Shown here in pieces: positions 47,028-55,430 of a stretch of 64,000 nucleotides of DNA (the first letter of the stretch is position 1; each line of letters opens with the position of its first letter). The position numbers were made by a program, and so were the translations under genes. Source of the stretch: JAAYQU01 sp037441445 (GTDB taxonomy: Bacteria > Bacteroidota > Bacteroidia > Bacteroidales > Salinivirgaceae); NCBI GenBank assembly GCA_037441445.1, contig JBBISE010000010.1:8792-72791 (forward strand), given 5' to 3'. Below the pieces are notes generated by a model, which searched no databases, was not told where the DNA came from, and saw only the letters and a program-made list of their open reading frames with translations.

Positions 47028-47267
47028 TCCTTTTCCTCTTTTTATAATATTTGGCTGTGCGAAATTAAGAATCTTTTCTCAAGTACTGTCTTTAATTATT
47101 GCTCAAATTTTCCATTTCAAATCGGTTTCCATTTTTTTTAACCAACGAAAAATAATATATTTGGTACGTTAAACCAAACTATTCAGGAATTATTATCTTT
47201 ACTGCCAAGGTTAACCGCAGCTGAGGAAATTGATTTACAACACGTTGCCATGGGTTAACCGCAACAA

Positions 47268-49568
47268 ATGATATCACAAAAAAACAGCGATATGGCTAAG
47301 AAAAACCGTCTGACACACAGATTTACCCTTGGAGGTGTTGTTTTAGGCCTCATTCTCACCTTTTTCATAACCAAAAGTGTCCTTGATGTACAAGGCCTTT
47401 CGGTCACCTTTTCAAACCTGAAAACACTTCACCAGTATCCCATATTTTATTTAGTTGATTTGCTACCGGTTATTCTGGGAATTTTTGCCCGTTTTTGCGG
47501 ACTCTATTTCGAGGGCAAACTCAATTTGCTGACCGAGCAATTAAGAATGTTCAACCAACGATCCTCAAAATTACAGGCATTTGCCGAGGATATTTTACAA
47601 GGTAACATCAACTCCACATACGAAATTTCAGTCCTTACGGACAAACTGGGGAAAACATTAATTGACATTCGCGATAGCATTAAAAACGACAGACTTGCCG
47701 AGGAACAACGCAAAAAAGAAGATTTTGAACGCAACTGGATTGCCGAAGGGTTGGCTCGCTTTGGTGAGATAATGCGGAGGAACAACGACAACATCGAGCT
47801 TTTGTCCTTTGAAATTATTAGCAATGTTTGCAAATATGTAGGAGCTGTCCAGGGAGGTTTTTACATCCTGAACGACAATGAAAAACACGACGTTCATTTT
47901 GAGCTCACCGCCCATTTTGCCTATGATAGACAGAAATATAACAAGAAACGGATTGAGTGGAACGAAGGGCTCATAGGCCGTGCAGCTTTCGAACAACGCA
48001 CCCTGATGCTTGATGATGTTCCGGAGGAGTACCTTGAAATAACATCGGGATTAGGCGAGGCAAACCCCAGGTATTTATTGATTACCCCATTAAAATATAA
48101 TGATGACGTCCATGGGGTTATTGAAATAGCGGGTTTTGAACCATATCTGAGGCACCATATTGATTTTATTGAGAAAATCGCCGAGAGTATAGGCTCCACC
48201 ATTGGCAATGTAAAAATTAACATTCGCACCGCCAAACTCCTTTCAGAAAGCCAGGAACAAGCGGAAAGGCTTGCCCAGCAAGAGGAAGAAATGCGCCAGA
48301 ATATGGAAGAGCTCCAGGCCACCCAGGAAGAGGCCGCAAAACAAGCTGAGCATTTTATTAGTTTTACAAACTCGGTCAACCACACGCTTATCCGCGCCGA
48401 ATATGACACTAACGGCATTTTAATCTATGCCAATACAAAATTTCTGAAAAAACTCGACTACTCCAACAATTCCGAAGTCGAAGGTCATCACATTAGCATG
48501 TTCCTGTCAGAAAAAGACCGCGAGTGGTTTAATGATATCTGGAACAAACTGGCACGTGGAGGACGCCACTATGAAAATTACATGAAGCACATCACGAAAA
48601 AGGGTAAAGACCTTTGGACTATTGCAACTTACACACCTGTCAGAAATTCATTGGGAGACGTGGAAAAAATCCTGTTTTTAGCCATTGACACCACTGAGCA
48701 AAAAGAAAAAAGCCTCGAGTATGAAGGACAAATGCGGGCTCTAAACCTAACAAGTATTAAAGCCGATTTTATGGTTTCCGGCAAGTTAGTCGATTGCAAC
48801 GAAAAATTCCAGAATGCGTTTGGCTATACGTTAAACGAACTTAAACAAAAAAGCGTTTTTGAGTTTTTTGCCGATGACGAGCAAGCCTCCATTGAAGAAA
48901 TCTGGAACACGGTTGTTAATGGAATCCCACACGAAGGCCAACTAAAAATGTTTTCCAAACTTGGCCAGGAAAAATGGTTCCAAACTACATTAGTGGCAAA
49001 AAATGACATGTATGGCGAAATTGATCGCATTATTTGCATAGCCAATGACATTACTGACCAGAAAGAACTTGAAATCCAAATCCAGAAGCAAAATAAAAAA
49101 CTGCTTGCACAGGAAGAAAAACTAAAAAATTCGGAGATTGAACTCAGCAAAAAACTGGAAAAGGCCAAGAAAGAACTTCGTCAACAATTTTTTGAAATCG
49201 AAAAAGTAAAAATTCGCAATGAGTTGACCCTCGAAGGCGCCATTGATGCAATTCTAACTTTCAACCAAAAAGGGATTGTGGAATTCTTTAACAATTCGGC
49301 TGAAAACCTGTGGAATGTCAATAAAAAAATGATTATTGGCAGAAATATCCGTGGTCTGTTCAGTGATGACACCATCAAAAACAACGATTTTGTCAACCGA
49401 CTGACCGACCCCGAAAAAGATAAATTGATTGGGGTAAGAACAGAAATTACCATAACGACCAAAAACGGCGAAAACAAACAAGTTCTTTGCCTCCTTAGCG
49501 ATGCCGTAGTTGACGAGGAACACAGCTATACCGCATTTATTCAAAACATTGAGGTAGAACTATTTTAA
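47268..49568 (+). CDS. Membrane GAF/PAS sensor protein without a kinase domain
   Basis: A 766-residue protein: two membrane spans (about residues 21-42 and 58-82), a HAMP-like coiled coil, a GAF domain (about 165-310; NVCKYVGAVQGGFYI, WNEGLIGRAAF), a long coiled coil, then three PAS domains (about 360-480, 485-600, 650-760) with S-box motifs such as GEVDRIICIANDITDQKE-like text. It ends in the third PAS with no HisKA, HATPase, GGDEF or other output domain. It probably passes a signal through protein contact. A second start at residue 9 (ATG at 47292) is possible. Confidence 0.85.
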   Translation: MISQKNSDMAKKNRLTHRFTLGGVVLGLILTFFITKSVLDVQGLSVTFSNLKTLHQYPIFYLVDLLPVILGIFARFCGLYFEGKLNLLTEQLRMFNQRSSKLQAFAEDILQGNINSTYEISVLTDKLGKTLIDIRDSIKNDRLAEEQRKKEDFERNWIAEGLARFGEIMRRNNDNIELLSFEIISNVCKYVGAVQGGFYILNDNEKHDVHFELTAHFAYDRQKYNKKRIEWNEGLIGRAAFEQRTLMLDDVPEEYLEITSGLGEANPRYLLITPLKYNDDVHGVIEIAGFEPYLRHHIDFIEKIAESIGSTIGNVKINIRTAKLLSESQEQAERLAQQEEEMRQNMEELQATQEEAAKQAEHFISFTNSVNHTLIRAEYDTNGILIYANTKFLKKLDYSNNSEVEGHHISMFLSEKDREWFNDIWNKLARGGRHYENYMKHITKKGKDLWTIATYTPVRNSLGDVEKILFLAIDTTEQKEKSLEYEGQMRALNLTSIKADFMVSGKLVDCNEKFQNAFGYTLNELKQKSVFEFFADDEQASIEEIWNTVVNGIPHEGQLKMFSKLGQEKWFQTTLVAKNDMYGEIDRIICIANDITDQKELEIQIQKQNKKLLAQEEKLKNSEIELSKKLEKAKKELRQQFFEIEKVKIRNELTLEGAIDAILTFNQKGIVEFFNNSAENLWNVNKKMIIGRNIRGLFSDDTIKNNDFVNRLTDPEKDKLIGVRTEITITTKNGENKQVLCLLSDAVVDEEHSYTAFIQNIEVELF

Positions 49569-49656
49569 CACGTCAGAAGGCTCTCTGTTTGTGGTTCGTT
49601 GTGCAAACAGAATACTTTTTAAGACAGAAGCCCGTTTCTATGAAAACTTTTTACAA

Positions 49657-51108
49657 ATGAAGTTCCTTATCCTGTTTTTATTGGTTGCCTTTGTTACCAC
49701 TCTTGTCCCGACCGGTTGCAAAGATGAATTATTGGTGGAAACTAACGAGTTCAACCTGCGTTTTTCAAGCGACACCATTATGTTTGACACTGTATTTACG
49801 ACCATCGGGACAACCACCCGCCGTTTTACAGTGCATAATCCAAACAATGGTCGTGTTCGATTGCACTCTGTTTCCCTGGCCAAAGGCAGCGAATCCAATT
49901 TTTCTATTAATGTTGACGGACGACAGGGCCCAACTGTCATGGATGTGGAAGTTGAAAAAAGAGATTCCATTTACATCTTTGTGGAAGCCAACATTGACCC
50001 AAACCGCGATGAAATGGTAGAGAAAGACTCGATAGTGTTCTCCATGGGCAGTAGCCAGGGAGATGTTAAAGTCATAGCTTTTGGTCAAGACGTTAACCTA
50101 ATCAACGGGCAGGGGCTGACAAGCCAAACCTGGAATAACCAGAAACCATACCTTGTATATAATTATGCCGTTGTAGATGAAGATAATACCCTTACCATTG
50201 AAGCCGGGACTGCCATCCATTTTCATTATGGGGCAAGCCTTATAATTAATGGCACTCTTAATGTTTCGGGTACAGTCGAACAACCCGTGGTTTTCCGGAC
50301 TGACCGACTGGAAGAATTTTACAAAGACAAGCCCGGGCAATGGGGAGCTTGGATTGAAACCGACGATGGATCCATCTATTTGCTTGGAGGAATCCATTTT
50401 ACACAAAAAAGTTCGAATAACTTTATTGACCATGCTATTATTGAAAATGCCATTATTGGTATTCAGATGGATTCGGTACCAGGAGCTCAGCATCCTGGCC
50501 TACGAGTGTCAAATACCATAATAAGGCATATGAATCTCGCCGGTATCGTAGCAAAAACTTCTTCCATCGAATCGCACAACCTGGTTGTAAATAACTGCGG
50601 AATGTACGCTTTAGCCTTGCTTTTAGGAGGAAACTACTGGTTTAACCATGCAACCATCGCCAATTATACGCCCTATACCAGCCGTTCAACCCCTGCCGTG
50701 GTCATCAACAACTATTATAGCTTCAATGGAGAAACATTCTCCTTTCCCCTTGACCGATGCACGTTTACTAATTCCATTATTCATGGACGATATGGAAACA
50801 CGCAGTCTGAGATTGGCATTGATTTGACAACTGGGCAAACCGGCAACTTCTTTTTCGATCATTGCTTACTACAAACGACCAATACCTTTGATACCAGCGA
50901 TTTAACACATTTTCGTCAAATAAAAATAGCCCCTGAAGGGGTTAGTTTTAAAGACATTGGAAAGTATGATTTCGATTTAGATACGCTATCGCCCGCAAAA
51001 GATGCCGGTTTTCCCGATTATGGAAACCTGACCCCCAATGACATTAAAGGGCGCAGCCGTATTACCGATTTACACCCTGATTTAGGAGCCTATGAACGGG
51101 AAGATTAA
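49657..51108 (+). CDS. Beta-helix surface lipoprotein
   Basis: A 483-residue protein from the ATG at 49657, where a lipoprotein signal begins (MKFLILFLLVAFVTTLVPTG then Cys). An in-frame start at 49591 would add 22 non-signal residues. After an immunoglobulin-like N-terminal domain (DTVFTTIGTTTRRFTVHNPN), it continues as a parallel beta helix (LIINGTLNVSGTVEQPVVF, IGIQMDSVPGAQHPGLRVSN) and ends in a C-terminal motif SPAKDAGFPDYG...DLGAYERED, as in choice-of-anchor-Q proteins. It overlaps the next gene by 17 bases. Function unknown; likely surface adhesion or glycan binding. Confidence 0.82.
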   Translation: MKFLILFLLVAFVTTLVPTGCKDELLVETNEFNLRFSSDTIMFDTVFTTIGTTTRRFTVHNPNNGRVRLHSVSLAKGSESNFSINVDGRQGPTVMDVEVEKRDSIYIFVEANIDPNRDEMVEKDSIVFSMGSSQGDVKVIAFGQDVNLINGQGLTSQTWNNQKPYLVYNYAVVDEDNTLTIEAGTAIHFHYGASLIINGTLNVSGTVEQPVVFRTDRLEEFYKDKPGQWGAWIETDDGSIYLLGGIHFTQKSSNNFIDHAIIENAIIGIQMDSVPGAQHPGLRVSNTIIRHMNLAGIVAKTSSIESHNLVVNNCGMYALALLLGGNYWFNHATIANYTPYTSRSTPAVVINNYYSFNGETFSFPLDRCTFTNSIIHGRYGNTQSEIGIDLTTGQTGNFFFDHCLLQTTNTFDTSDLTHFRQIKIAPEGVSFKDIGKYDFDLDTLSPAKDAGFPDYGNLTPNDIKGRSRITDLHPDLGAYERED

Positions 51109-52153
51109 AAGCAGGAAAGGCTACGGTTTAGTTTTTCTTCTGTTCGCACTATTACTGATCACCAATCGGTTATCAGGCCAACAAATAAAAGAACGGTACC
51201 GGTTGATGTTCTACAACGTCGAGAACCTGTTTGATACAGTGGATGATCCAGTCACAGCCGATGAAGAATTTACTCCCACAGGAACCCGTTCATGGAACGA
51301 TTTCAGGCTGCGCAACAAATTGTCAAACGTTTTTAAAGTTGCAGCAGCAGTTGGTGAAGGAAACGCCCCGGACATAATAATGGTGTGTGAAATTGAAAAC
51401 CGCACTGTTTTTGAGATGTTAATCGACCGTACTCCATTGCGGTATCATGATTATGAAATAATACACAAAGAATCGAAAGACAACCGCGGCATCGACGTTG
51501 GCCTTTTATATCGGAAAGAGAGATACTGGCCAATAGATGAGAGGTTTATTTCCACCTCGTTTACAAGCAATCCGGGACACATTTCCCGCGATATTTTATA
51601 CACCAAAGGCCTTATCCTTAATGGAGACACCCTGCATATTTTTGTAAACCACTGGCCATCGAAATTTGGCGGAGCAATGGCCACACGTTCTATGCGGGAA
51701 GATGTATCCCGACTTTTAAAAAATACCACTGACAGCATCCTCAAATCAAACCCTCAGGCAAATATCATCATCACCGGCGATTTAAACACAGATCCAGACG
51801 ATCAGCCCATAAAGGAAACTTTGGGTGCCTCCGTTTTTCCCGACACATCAAATTCCAGTCTAGTTAACTTGACAACGGCCATTTATCCTTCGAAATACAA
51901 GGGAACTCTCAAATTCCAAGGGGTATGGGAATGTATAGACCAATGGATAGTAAGTAAACCTCTTATCGATAAGACAGCTACGAAAACGAAAACTTCGACA
52001 GATTTAACCTACATTGGAGAATTTGATTTTCTGCTCGAGGATGATAAAACCCACCTTGGCAAAAAGCCTTTCCGTACCTACACAGGTTTTACATTCAACG
52101 GTGGATTTTCCGATCACCTCCCAATTTACATTGATTTGCTGTTGTACGAGTAA
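51092..52153 (+). CDS. Secreted endonuclease/exonuclease/phosphatase-family protein
   Basis: A 353-residue protein with an N-terminal hydrophobic signal (YGLVFLLFALLLITNRLSG). The EEP-fold catalytic motifs are NVENLFDTVDDP, DIIMVCEIENR, ITGDLNTDPDDQP and FSDHLPIYIDL. The family includes DNases, sphingomyelinases and inositol phosphatases; Bacteroidota members beside surface lipoproteins are often extracellular nucleases, but the substrate is not shown. Its start overlaps the beta-helix lipoprotein gene by 17 bases, implying co-translation. Confidence 0.85.
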   Translation: MNGKIKSRKGYGLVFLLFALLLITNRLSGQQIKERYRLMFYNVENLFDTVDDPVTADEEFTPTGTRSWNDFRLRNKLSNVFKVAAAVGEGNAPDIIMVCEIENRTVFEMLIDRTPLRYHDYEIIHKESKDNRGIDVGLLYRKERYWPIDERFISTSFTSNPGHISRDILYTKGLILNGDTLHIFVNHWPSKFGGAMATRSMREDVSRLLKNTTDSILKSNPQANIIITGDLNTDPDDQPIKETLGASVFPDTSNSSLVNLTTAIYPSKYKGTLKFQGVWECIDQWIVSKPLIDKTATKTKTSTDLTYIGEFDFLLEDDKTHLGKKPFRTYTGFTFNGGFSDHLPIYIDLLLYE

Positions 52154-52178
52154 AAAAAAGACAACTTTTTTGGAAAAT

Positions 52179-52209
52179 TTTGTATTTAATAAAATAAGTT
52201 CTATATTTG
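52179..52209 (+). promoter_or_regulatory. Promoter of tRNA-Gly/tRNA-Leu
   Basis: TTTG at 52179-52182, 19-base spacer, TATATTTG at 52202-52209, 10 bases before the tRNA-Gly 5' end. Both boxes match the consensus. Confidence 0.8.
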
Positions 52210-52219
52210 CATCCGCTAA

Positions 52220-52295
<76 letters not shown>

Positions 52296-52318
52296 ATCAA
52301 AAGTACATAAGGAATGTT

Positions 52319-52404
52319 GCCCTGGTGGTGGAATTGGTAGACACGCAGGACTTAAAATCCTGTGAGCCGAAACGCTCGTACCGGTTCGAGTCCGGTCCGG
52401 GGCA
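52319..52404 (+). tRNA. tRNA-Leu (TAA)
   Basis: An 86-base class II tRNA with acceptor GCCCTGG/CCGGGGC (one G-T pair), anticodon loop CTTAAAA (TAA), a variable arm (TGAGCCGAAACGCTCGT) and T arm CGGTTCGAGTCCG. Discriminator A; no CCA encoded. Confidence 0.95.
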
Positions 52405-52411
52405 CACAAAA

Positions 52412-52442
52412 AAAAGCCTCGAGAAATCAAGGCTTTTTTTTT
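52412..52442 (+). terminator. Terminator after tRNA-Leu
   Basis: AAGCCT (52414-52419) pairs with AGGCTT (52430-52435), loop of 10, followed by a run of T residues. An A-run precedes it, so it could also act for the minus-strand gene ending at 52448. Confidence 0.8.
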
Positions 52443-52447
52443 GTTTT

Positions 52448-53476
52448 CTATTGCTCCACAATATCTTTTACTAACCGAACCCCTTTCCCAATAGAGTCGT
52501 GCAAAATGCATGTGTAAGGAAGGGGCGATTTTTCTATTATCTCCTGAACTTTTTTCTGGGCAATTGGAGGATAAATCAAATGCAAGCGCAGTTCCCTGTC
52601 AAAGGTAAAAGTAACCGGGCATTCACACTCCTGACGTTTCTCGCGCAGATATTGAACCCAATCAATCATCCGCCCGCTGGGCAGAAAAGTGCTTATCTCC
52701 GAGGAGAGTAAAAGGGCACAAAGGGTTAATGCTTCGTTTTCCACAATACGTTCGAATAAATCCCAGTGTCCATCGTCCAATGCACGCAAAAACTGGTTTA
52801 TGTTGGTTTGGGCGTGTTTTACGCGGGCCTCCAAATAGGGGTGATTGTTTAAATCATCGGGATTGGGTTTTTTAATAGTATCACGGGGTTCATTAAAACT
52901 TAAAATTGTATCGTTCAGCTTGTTATAAATAAGCGCTCCACGCTGATATTGAGTAGCATATTTGTCAGAAGACCAAGATATTACAGGATTTTTTCCTAAA
53001 CCAACAAAACCTCCATAGACCGAACGCGCTGCATTTTCCGAATCCAGCAAAGCGATACTGCTGATTGTTTGTAATTGAGAATTGGAATCGAATTTTCCCA
53101 AATGATTGGCAATCCCCGCCAAACAGAAAGTTAAGGAGCACATTACAGTGTATATCCCCACAAATGGAATCAGGGATTTGTCGATGGTCACTGCAATCTC
53201 GAATTTTGTTTGATTGATCCAGGGAAAAATCGCCGAAACTTTCTCAAACCAGACTCCAATGCGCTCCTTCAGGTAATCAGACCCGATTCCATTGATGGTA
53301 ACGGTAAAACTAAATTTTTGACCTTTGTCAAAGGAATAGCGAACGGTGGTTTCTGAACGCGACTTGTCTAAAGTCATGCTGAATGATGGGTTTCCGGATG
53401 TCCGGTTCCGAAAGCTTCCGAAGTTTTTTACCAGCGATATGTTTGCCGGACTGCTGTAAGAAATGGTGCCTTGCAT
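52448..53476 (-). CDS. Diphosphomevalonate decarboxylase-like GHMP-family protein with degraded phosphate loop
   Basis: A 342-residue protein that aligns by eye with mevalonate diphosphate decarboxylase: SPANISLVKNFGSF, NPSFSMTLDKSRSETTVRY, SENAARSVYGGFVGLG and TFTFDRELRLHLIYPP. The enzyme makes isopentenyl diphosphate in the mevalonate route. Arg151 and Asp293, at the catalytic positions, are kept. The phosphate-binding loop, normally rich in Ser (G-[IL]-A-S-S-A-S-G), reads VGIYTVMCSLT (about 106-116), and the usual DAGPN after the aspartate is DRELR. It may be a pseudo-enzyme or one with another substrate. No other mevalonate gene is in the window. A hairpin near 52430 may serve as its terminator. 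Confidence 0.72.
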   Translation of the reverse strand: MQGTISYSSPANISLVKNFGSFRNRTSGNPSFSMTLDKSRSETTVRYSFDKGQKFSFTVTINGIGSDYLKERIGVWFEKVSAIFPWINQTKFEIAVTIDKSLIPFVGIYTVMCSLTFCLAGIANHLGKFDSNSQLQTISSIALLDSENAARSVYGGFVGLGKNPVISWSSDKYATQYQRGALIYNKLNDTILSFNEPRDTIKKPNPDDLNNHPYLEARVKHAQTNINQFLRALDDGHWDLFERIVENEALTLCALLLSSEISTFLPSGRMIDWVQYLREKRQECECPVTFTFDRELRLHLIYPPIAQKKVQEIIEKSPLPYTCILHDSIGKGVRLVKDIVEQ

Positions 53477-53499
53477 TGATGTTTACGTTTAATCCATCT

Positions 53500-53507
53500 C
53501 AAAAATA
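53500..53507 (-). promoter_or_regulatory. Probable -7 box of the decarboxylase-like gene
   Basis: On the minus strand TATTTTTG fits TAnnTTTG, 24 bases before the ATG. A TTG lies 23 bases further upstream, slightly too far for the usual spacing. Confidence 0.4.
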
Positions 53508-53851
53508 CAAAAAAGAGTGAATGAAAGTGTCAACGCAAAATCAAATCGCCTTTTTAGTGAAAGAAAGAGGCTGTTATTGCACCAAAATTCAAAACATATT
53601 TGTTTTTTCTATGAGTTATATAGTGTTGTTTATAAAACCATTACCATAATTCCATGACTTTATCATGCATTTTGACCAATCCGGATTATTAACTTTCCGT
53701 TAAAGATTTATGATCCTAAGGTTTCTGTGCTAAAAAAATGGGTTGAAACTTAAGAAAAGGTTTACACTCGCGTAGCATAAAGTTTCGATGCATAGTCTTC
53801 CTTTGCCATCGGAAAATGAGAGTAAACGTTAAACCACAAAACAACCTAATT
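53508..53851. other. Intergenic region upstream of the lipoprotein/TonB receptor pair
   Basis: A region of about 340 bases without a gene. It holds an inverted repeat TTAAC-TTTCC-GTTAA at 53689-53703, which could be an operator, and AT-rich sequence. I did not find a standard TTTG/TAnnTTTG pair for the lipoprotein gene, so the pair may use another sigma factor or an activator. Confidence 0.4.
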
Positions 53852-55339
53852 ATGAAAAAAAAATCTATCCTTTATGTAATGACAGCAGCTGTAGTGCTGT
53901 TCAATGCCTGTAAAGAAGACAAAGATGAAACCTTTAAGGCACCGGTTGTAACGGCACCGGCAAATCAAACGGTTACGTTTTCACAAGAAGTTGAACTTTC
54001 CTTTAGCTATGTTGTTGAAGCAGGTTTTAAAACAGCTACAGTTAACGCCACTAACGGGACTGCCGAAATTTCAACCAACGGTGTTGCCAACGCAAAAAAC
54101 GGAACTATTGTTCTAATTTTCACAGCAGGAACAACTGTGGGTGCAGGTTCGGTAGAATTAACCGTTACTGACAACCAAAATCAAACAGGTCAGGCAACTG
54201 CCGTGATTAGCGTTTTAGAAGAACAAATGATTTTTGAAGTTGAAGGTAACATTACAGCCAATGCAACATGGCAAAGCGGGAAAGTGTACATTTTGAAGAA
54301 CCGCGTTACTGTTGTTTCCGGTGTAACGTTAACCATTCAACCTGGTGTTGTGGTAAAAGGGGAAGCCGGAACCGGTGCCAACGCTACGGCTCTTTTAATT
54401 GCCCGTGGCGGAAAAATCATGGCCGAAGGAACAGCTGAACAACCCATTATTTTTACTTCCATTGCCGACGAAATCATGCCCGGACAGATTGCCAGCCCAA
54501 ACATGGAAATCGGGGTTAACGGTCTTTGGGGCGGCTTAATCGTGCTGGGAAATGCACCTATATCAGCCTCGGCCAGTTCAGCGCAGATTGAAGGTATTCC
54601 AGCTTCTGACACAAACGGTCTTTATGGTGGCGACAACGCAACGGATGATTCTGGCGTTCTGAAATATATCTCTATCCGTCATGGTGGCGCCAACATTGGC
54701 GATGGAAACGAAATTAACGGCCTTACTCTTGGTGGCGTTGGTTCGGGTACTATAATTGAAAACGTGGAAGTTATTGCAAACCAAGATGATGGTATAGAAT
54801 GGTTTGGTGGCACAGTGAGTGTAAAAAACGCCTTGATTTGGAATGCTGGCGACGATGCCGTTGACACTGACCAGGCTTGGGCCGGAACCCTTGATAACTT
54901 TGTAGTAATTTGCGGTGCTGATACTGACCATGCTTTAGAAATTGACGGTCCGGAAGGTACTTTAATGGCCGGTCACACTGTGAAAAATGGTTCAGTAAAA
55001 GGAATAGCAACCGCTGAATTAGGTGATTTTCGTTCAGGTGCACGCGGTTCCTTCCAAGACATTTACTTCTTTGGTTTTACAAATCCGGCAAATAATGGCG
55101 GTCGTGGAGATTTCTCCTTGTCGGGTGATGCCACGCTTGCCAACTTTGCCAGCGGTGTCCTTGCTTTCAGTGGACTGCAAATAACTTTGGATGCTGAAAC
55201 TGATTTGAACGCAGTATTCAAGCACGGTACTGATGCTCACGCTTCGGCCGTAGCAATGGGTGCCAACACCGTAGGGGCGACCATACCATCATTTGGTTGG
55301 ACATGGGCTTCAGCTGCAGGCGAACTTGCAAACTTTTAA
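53852..55339 (+). CDS. Beta-helix lipoprotein paired with a TonB-dependent receptor
   Basis: A 495-residue lipoprotein from the ATG at 53852 (MKKKSILYVMTAAVVLFNA then Cys-Lys-Glu-Asp-Lys-Asp-Glu, an acidic surface-export signal). An in-frame start at 53816 would add 12 residues in front. An immunoglobulin-like domain (about 25-120) is followed by a right-handed parallel beta helix (VSGVTLTIQPGVVVKG, GGKIMAEGTAEQPIIFTSIA, GDGNEINGLTLGGVGSGTII). No enzyme residues are recognised. It lies 91 bases before the receptor gene on the same strand, as such surface substrate-binding or receptor partners do; it is not SusD. Confidence 0.83.
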   Translation: MKKKSILYVMTAAVVLFNACKEDKDETFKAPVVTAPANQTVTFSQEVELSFSYVVEAGFKTATVNATNGTAEISTNGVANAKNGTIVLIFTAGTTVGAGSVELTVTDNQNQTGQATAVISVLEEQMIFEVEGNITANATWQSGKVYILKNRVTVVSGVTLTIQPGVVVKGEAGTGANATALLIARGGKIMAEGTAEQPIIFTSIADEIMPGQIASPNMEIGVNGLWGGLIVLGNAPISASASSAQIEGIPASDTNGLYGGDNATDDSGVLKYISIRHGGANIGDGNEINGLTLGGVGSGTIIENVEVIANQDDGIEWFGGTVSVKNALIWNAGDDAVDTDQAWAGTLDNFVVICGADTDHALEIDGPEGTLMAGHTVKNGSVKGIATAELGDFRSGARGSFQDIYFFGFTNPANNGGRGDFSLSGDATLANFASGVLAFSGLQITLDAETDLNAVFKHGTDAHASAVAMGANTVGATIPSFGWTWASAAGELANF

Positions 55340-55363
55340 TGATTAACGGATAATTACATTAAA

Positions 55364-55399
55364 CTCGCAGGCCAATGCCACGGCAACCTGCGGGTTTTT
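55364..55399 (+). terminator. Attenuator-like hairpin between lipoprotein and receptor genes
   Basis: CTCGCAGG (55364-55371) pairs with CCTGCGGG (55387-55394), 8 base pairs with one G-T, followed by TTTTTCCTTT. It would let a fraction of transcripts stop after the lipoprotein gene, giving more lipoprotein than receptor. Confidence 0.65.
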
Positions 55400-55430
55400 C
55401 CTTTGAAACAAATTTTCAATTCTTATACAT

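Noticed and set aside
48240..49170. Repeated glutamate/lysine text in the PAS sensor as a DNA repeat
   Set aside because: It is coiled-coil coding sequence between GAF and PAS domains, without repeated DNA units.
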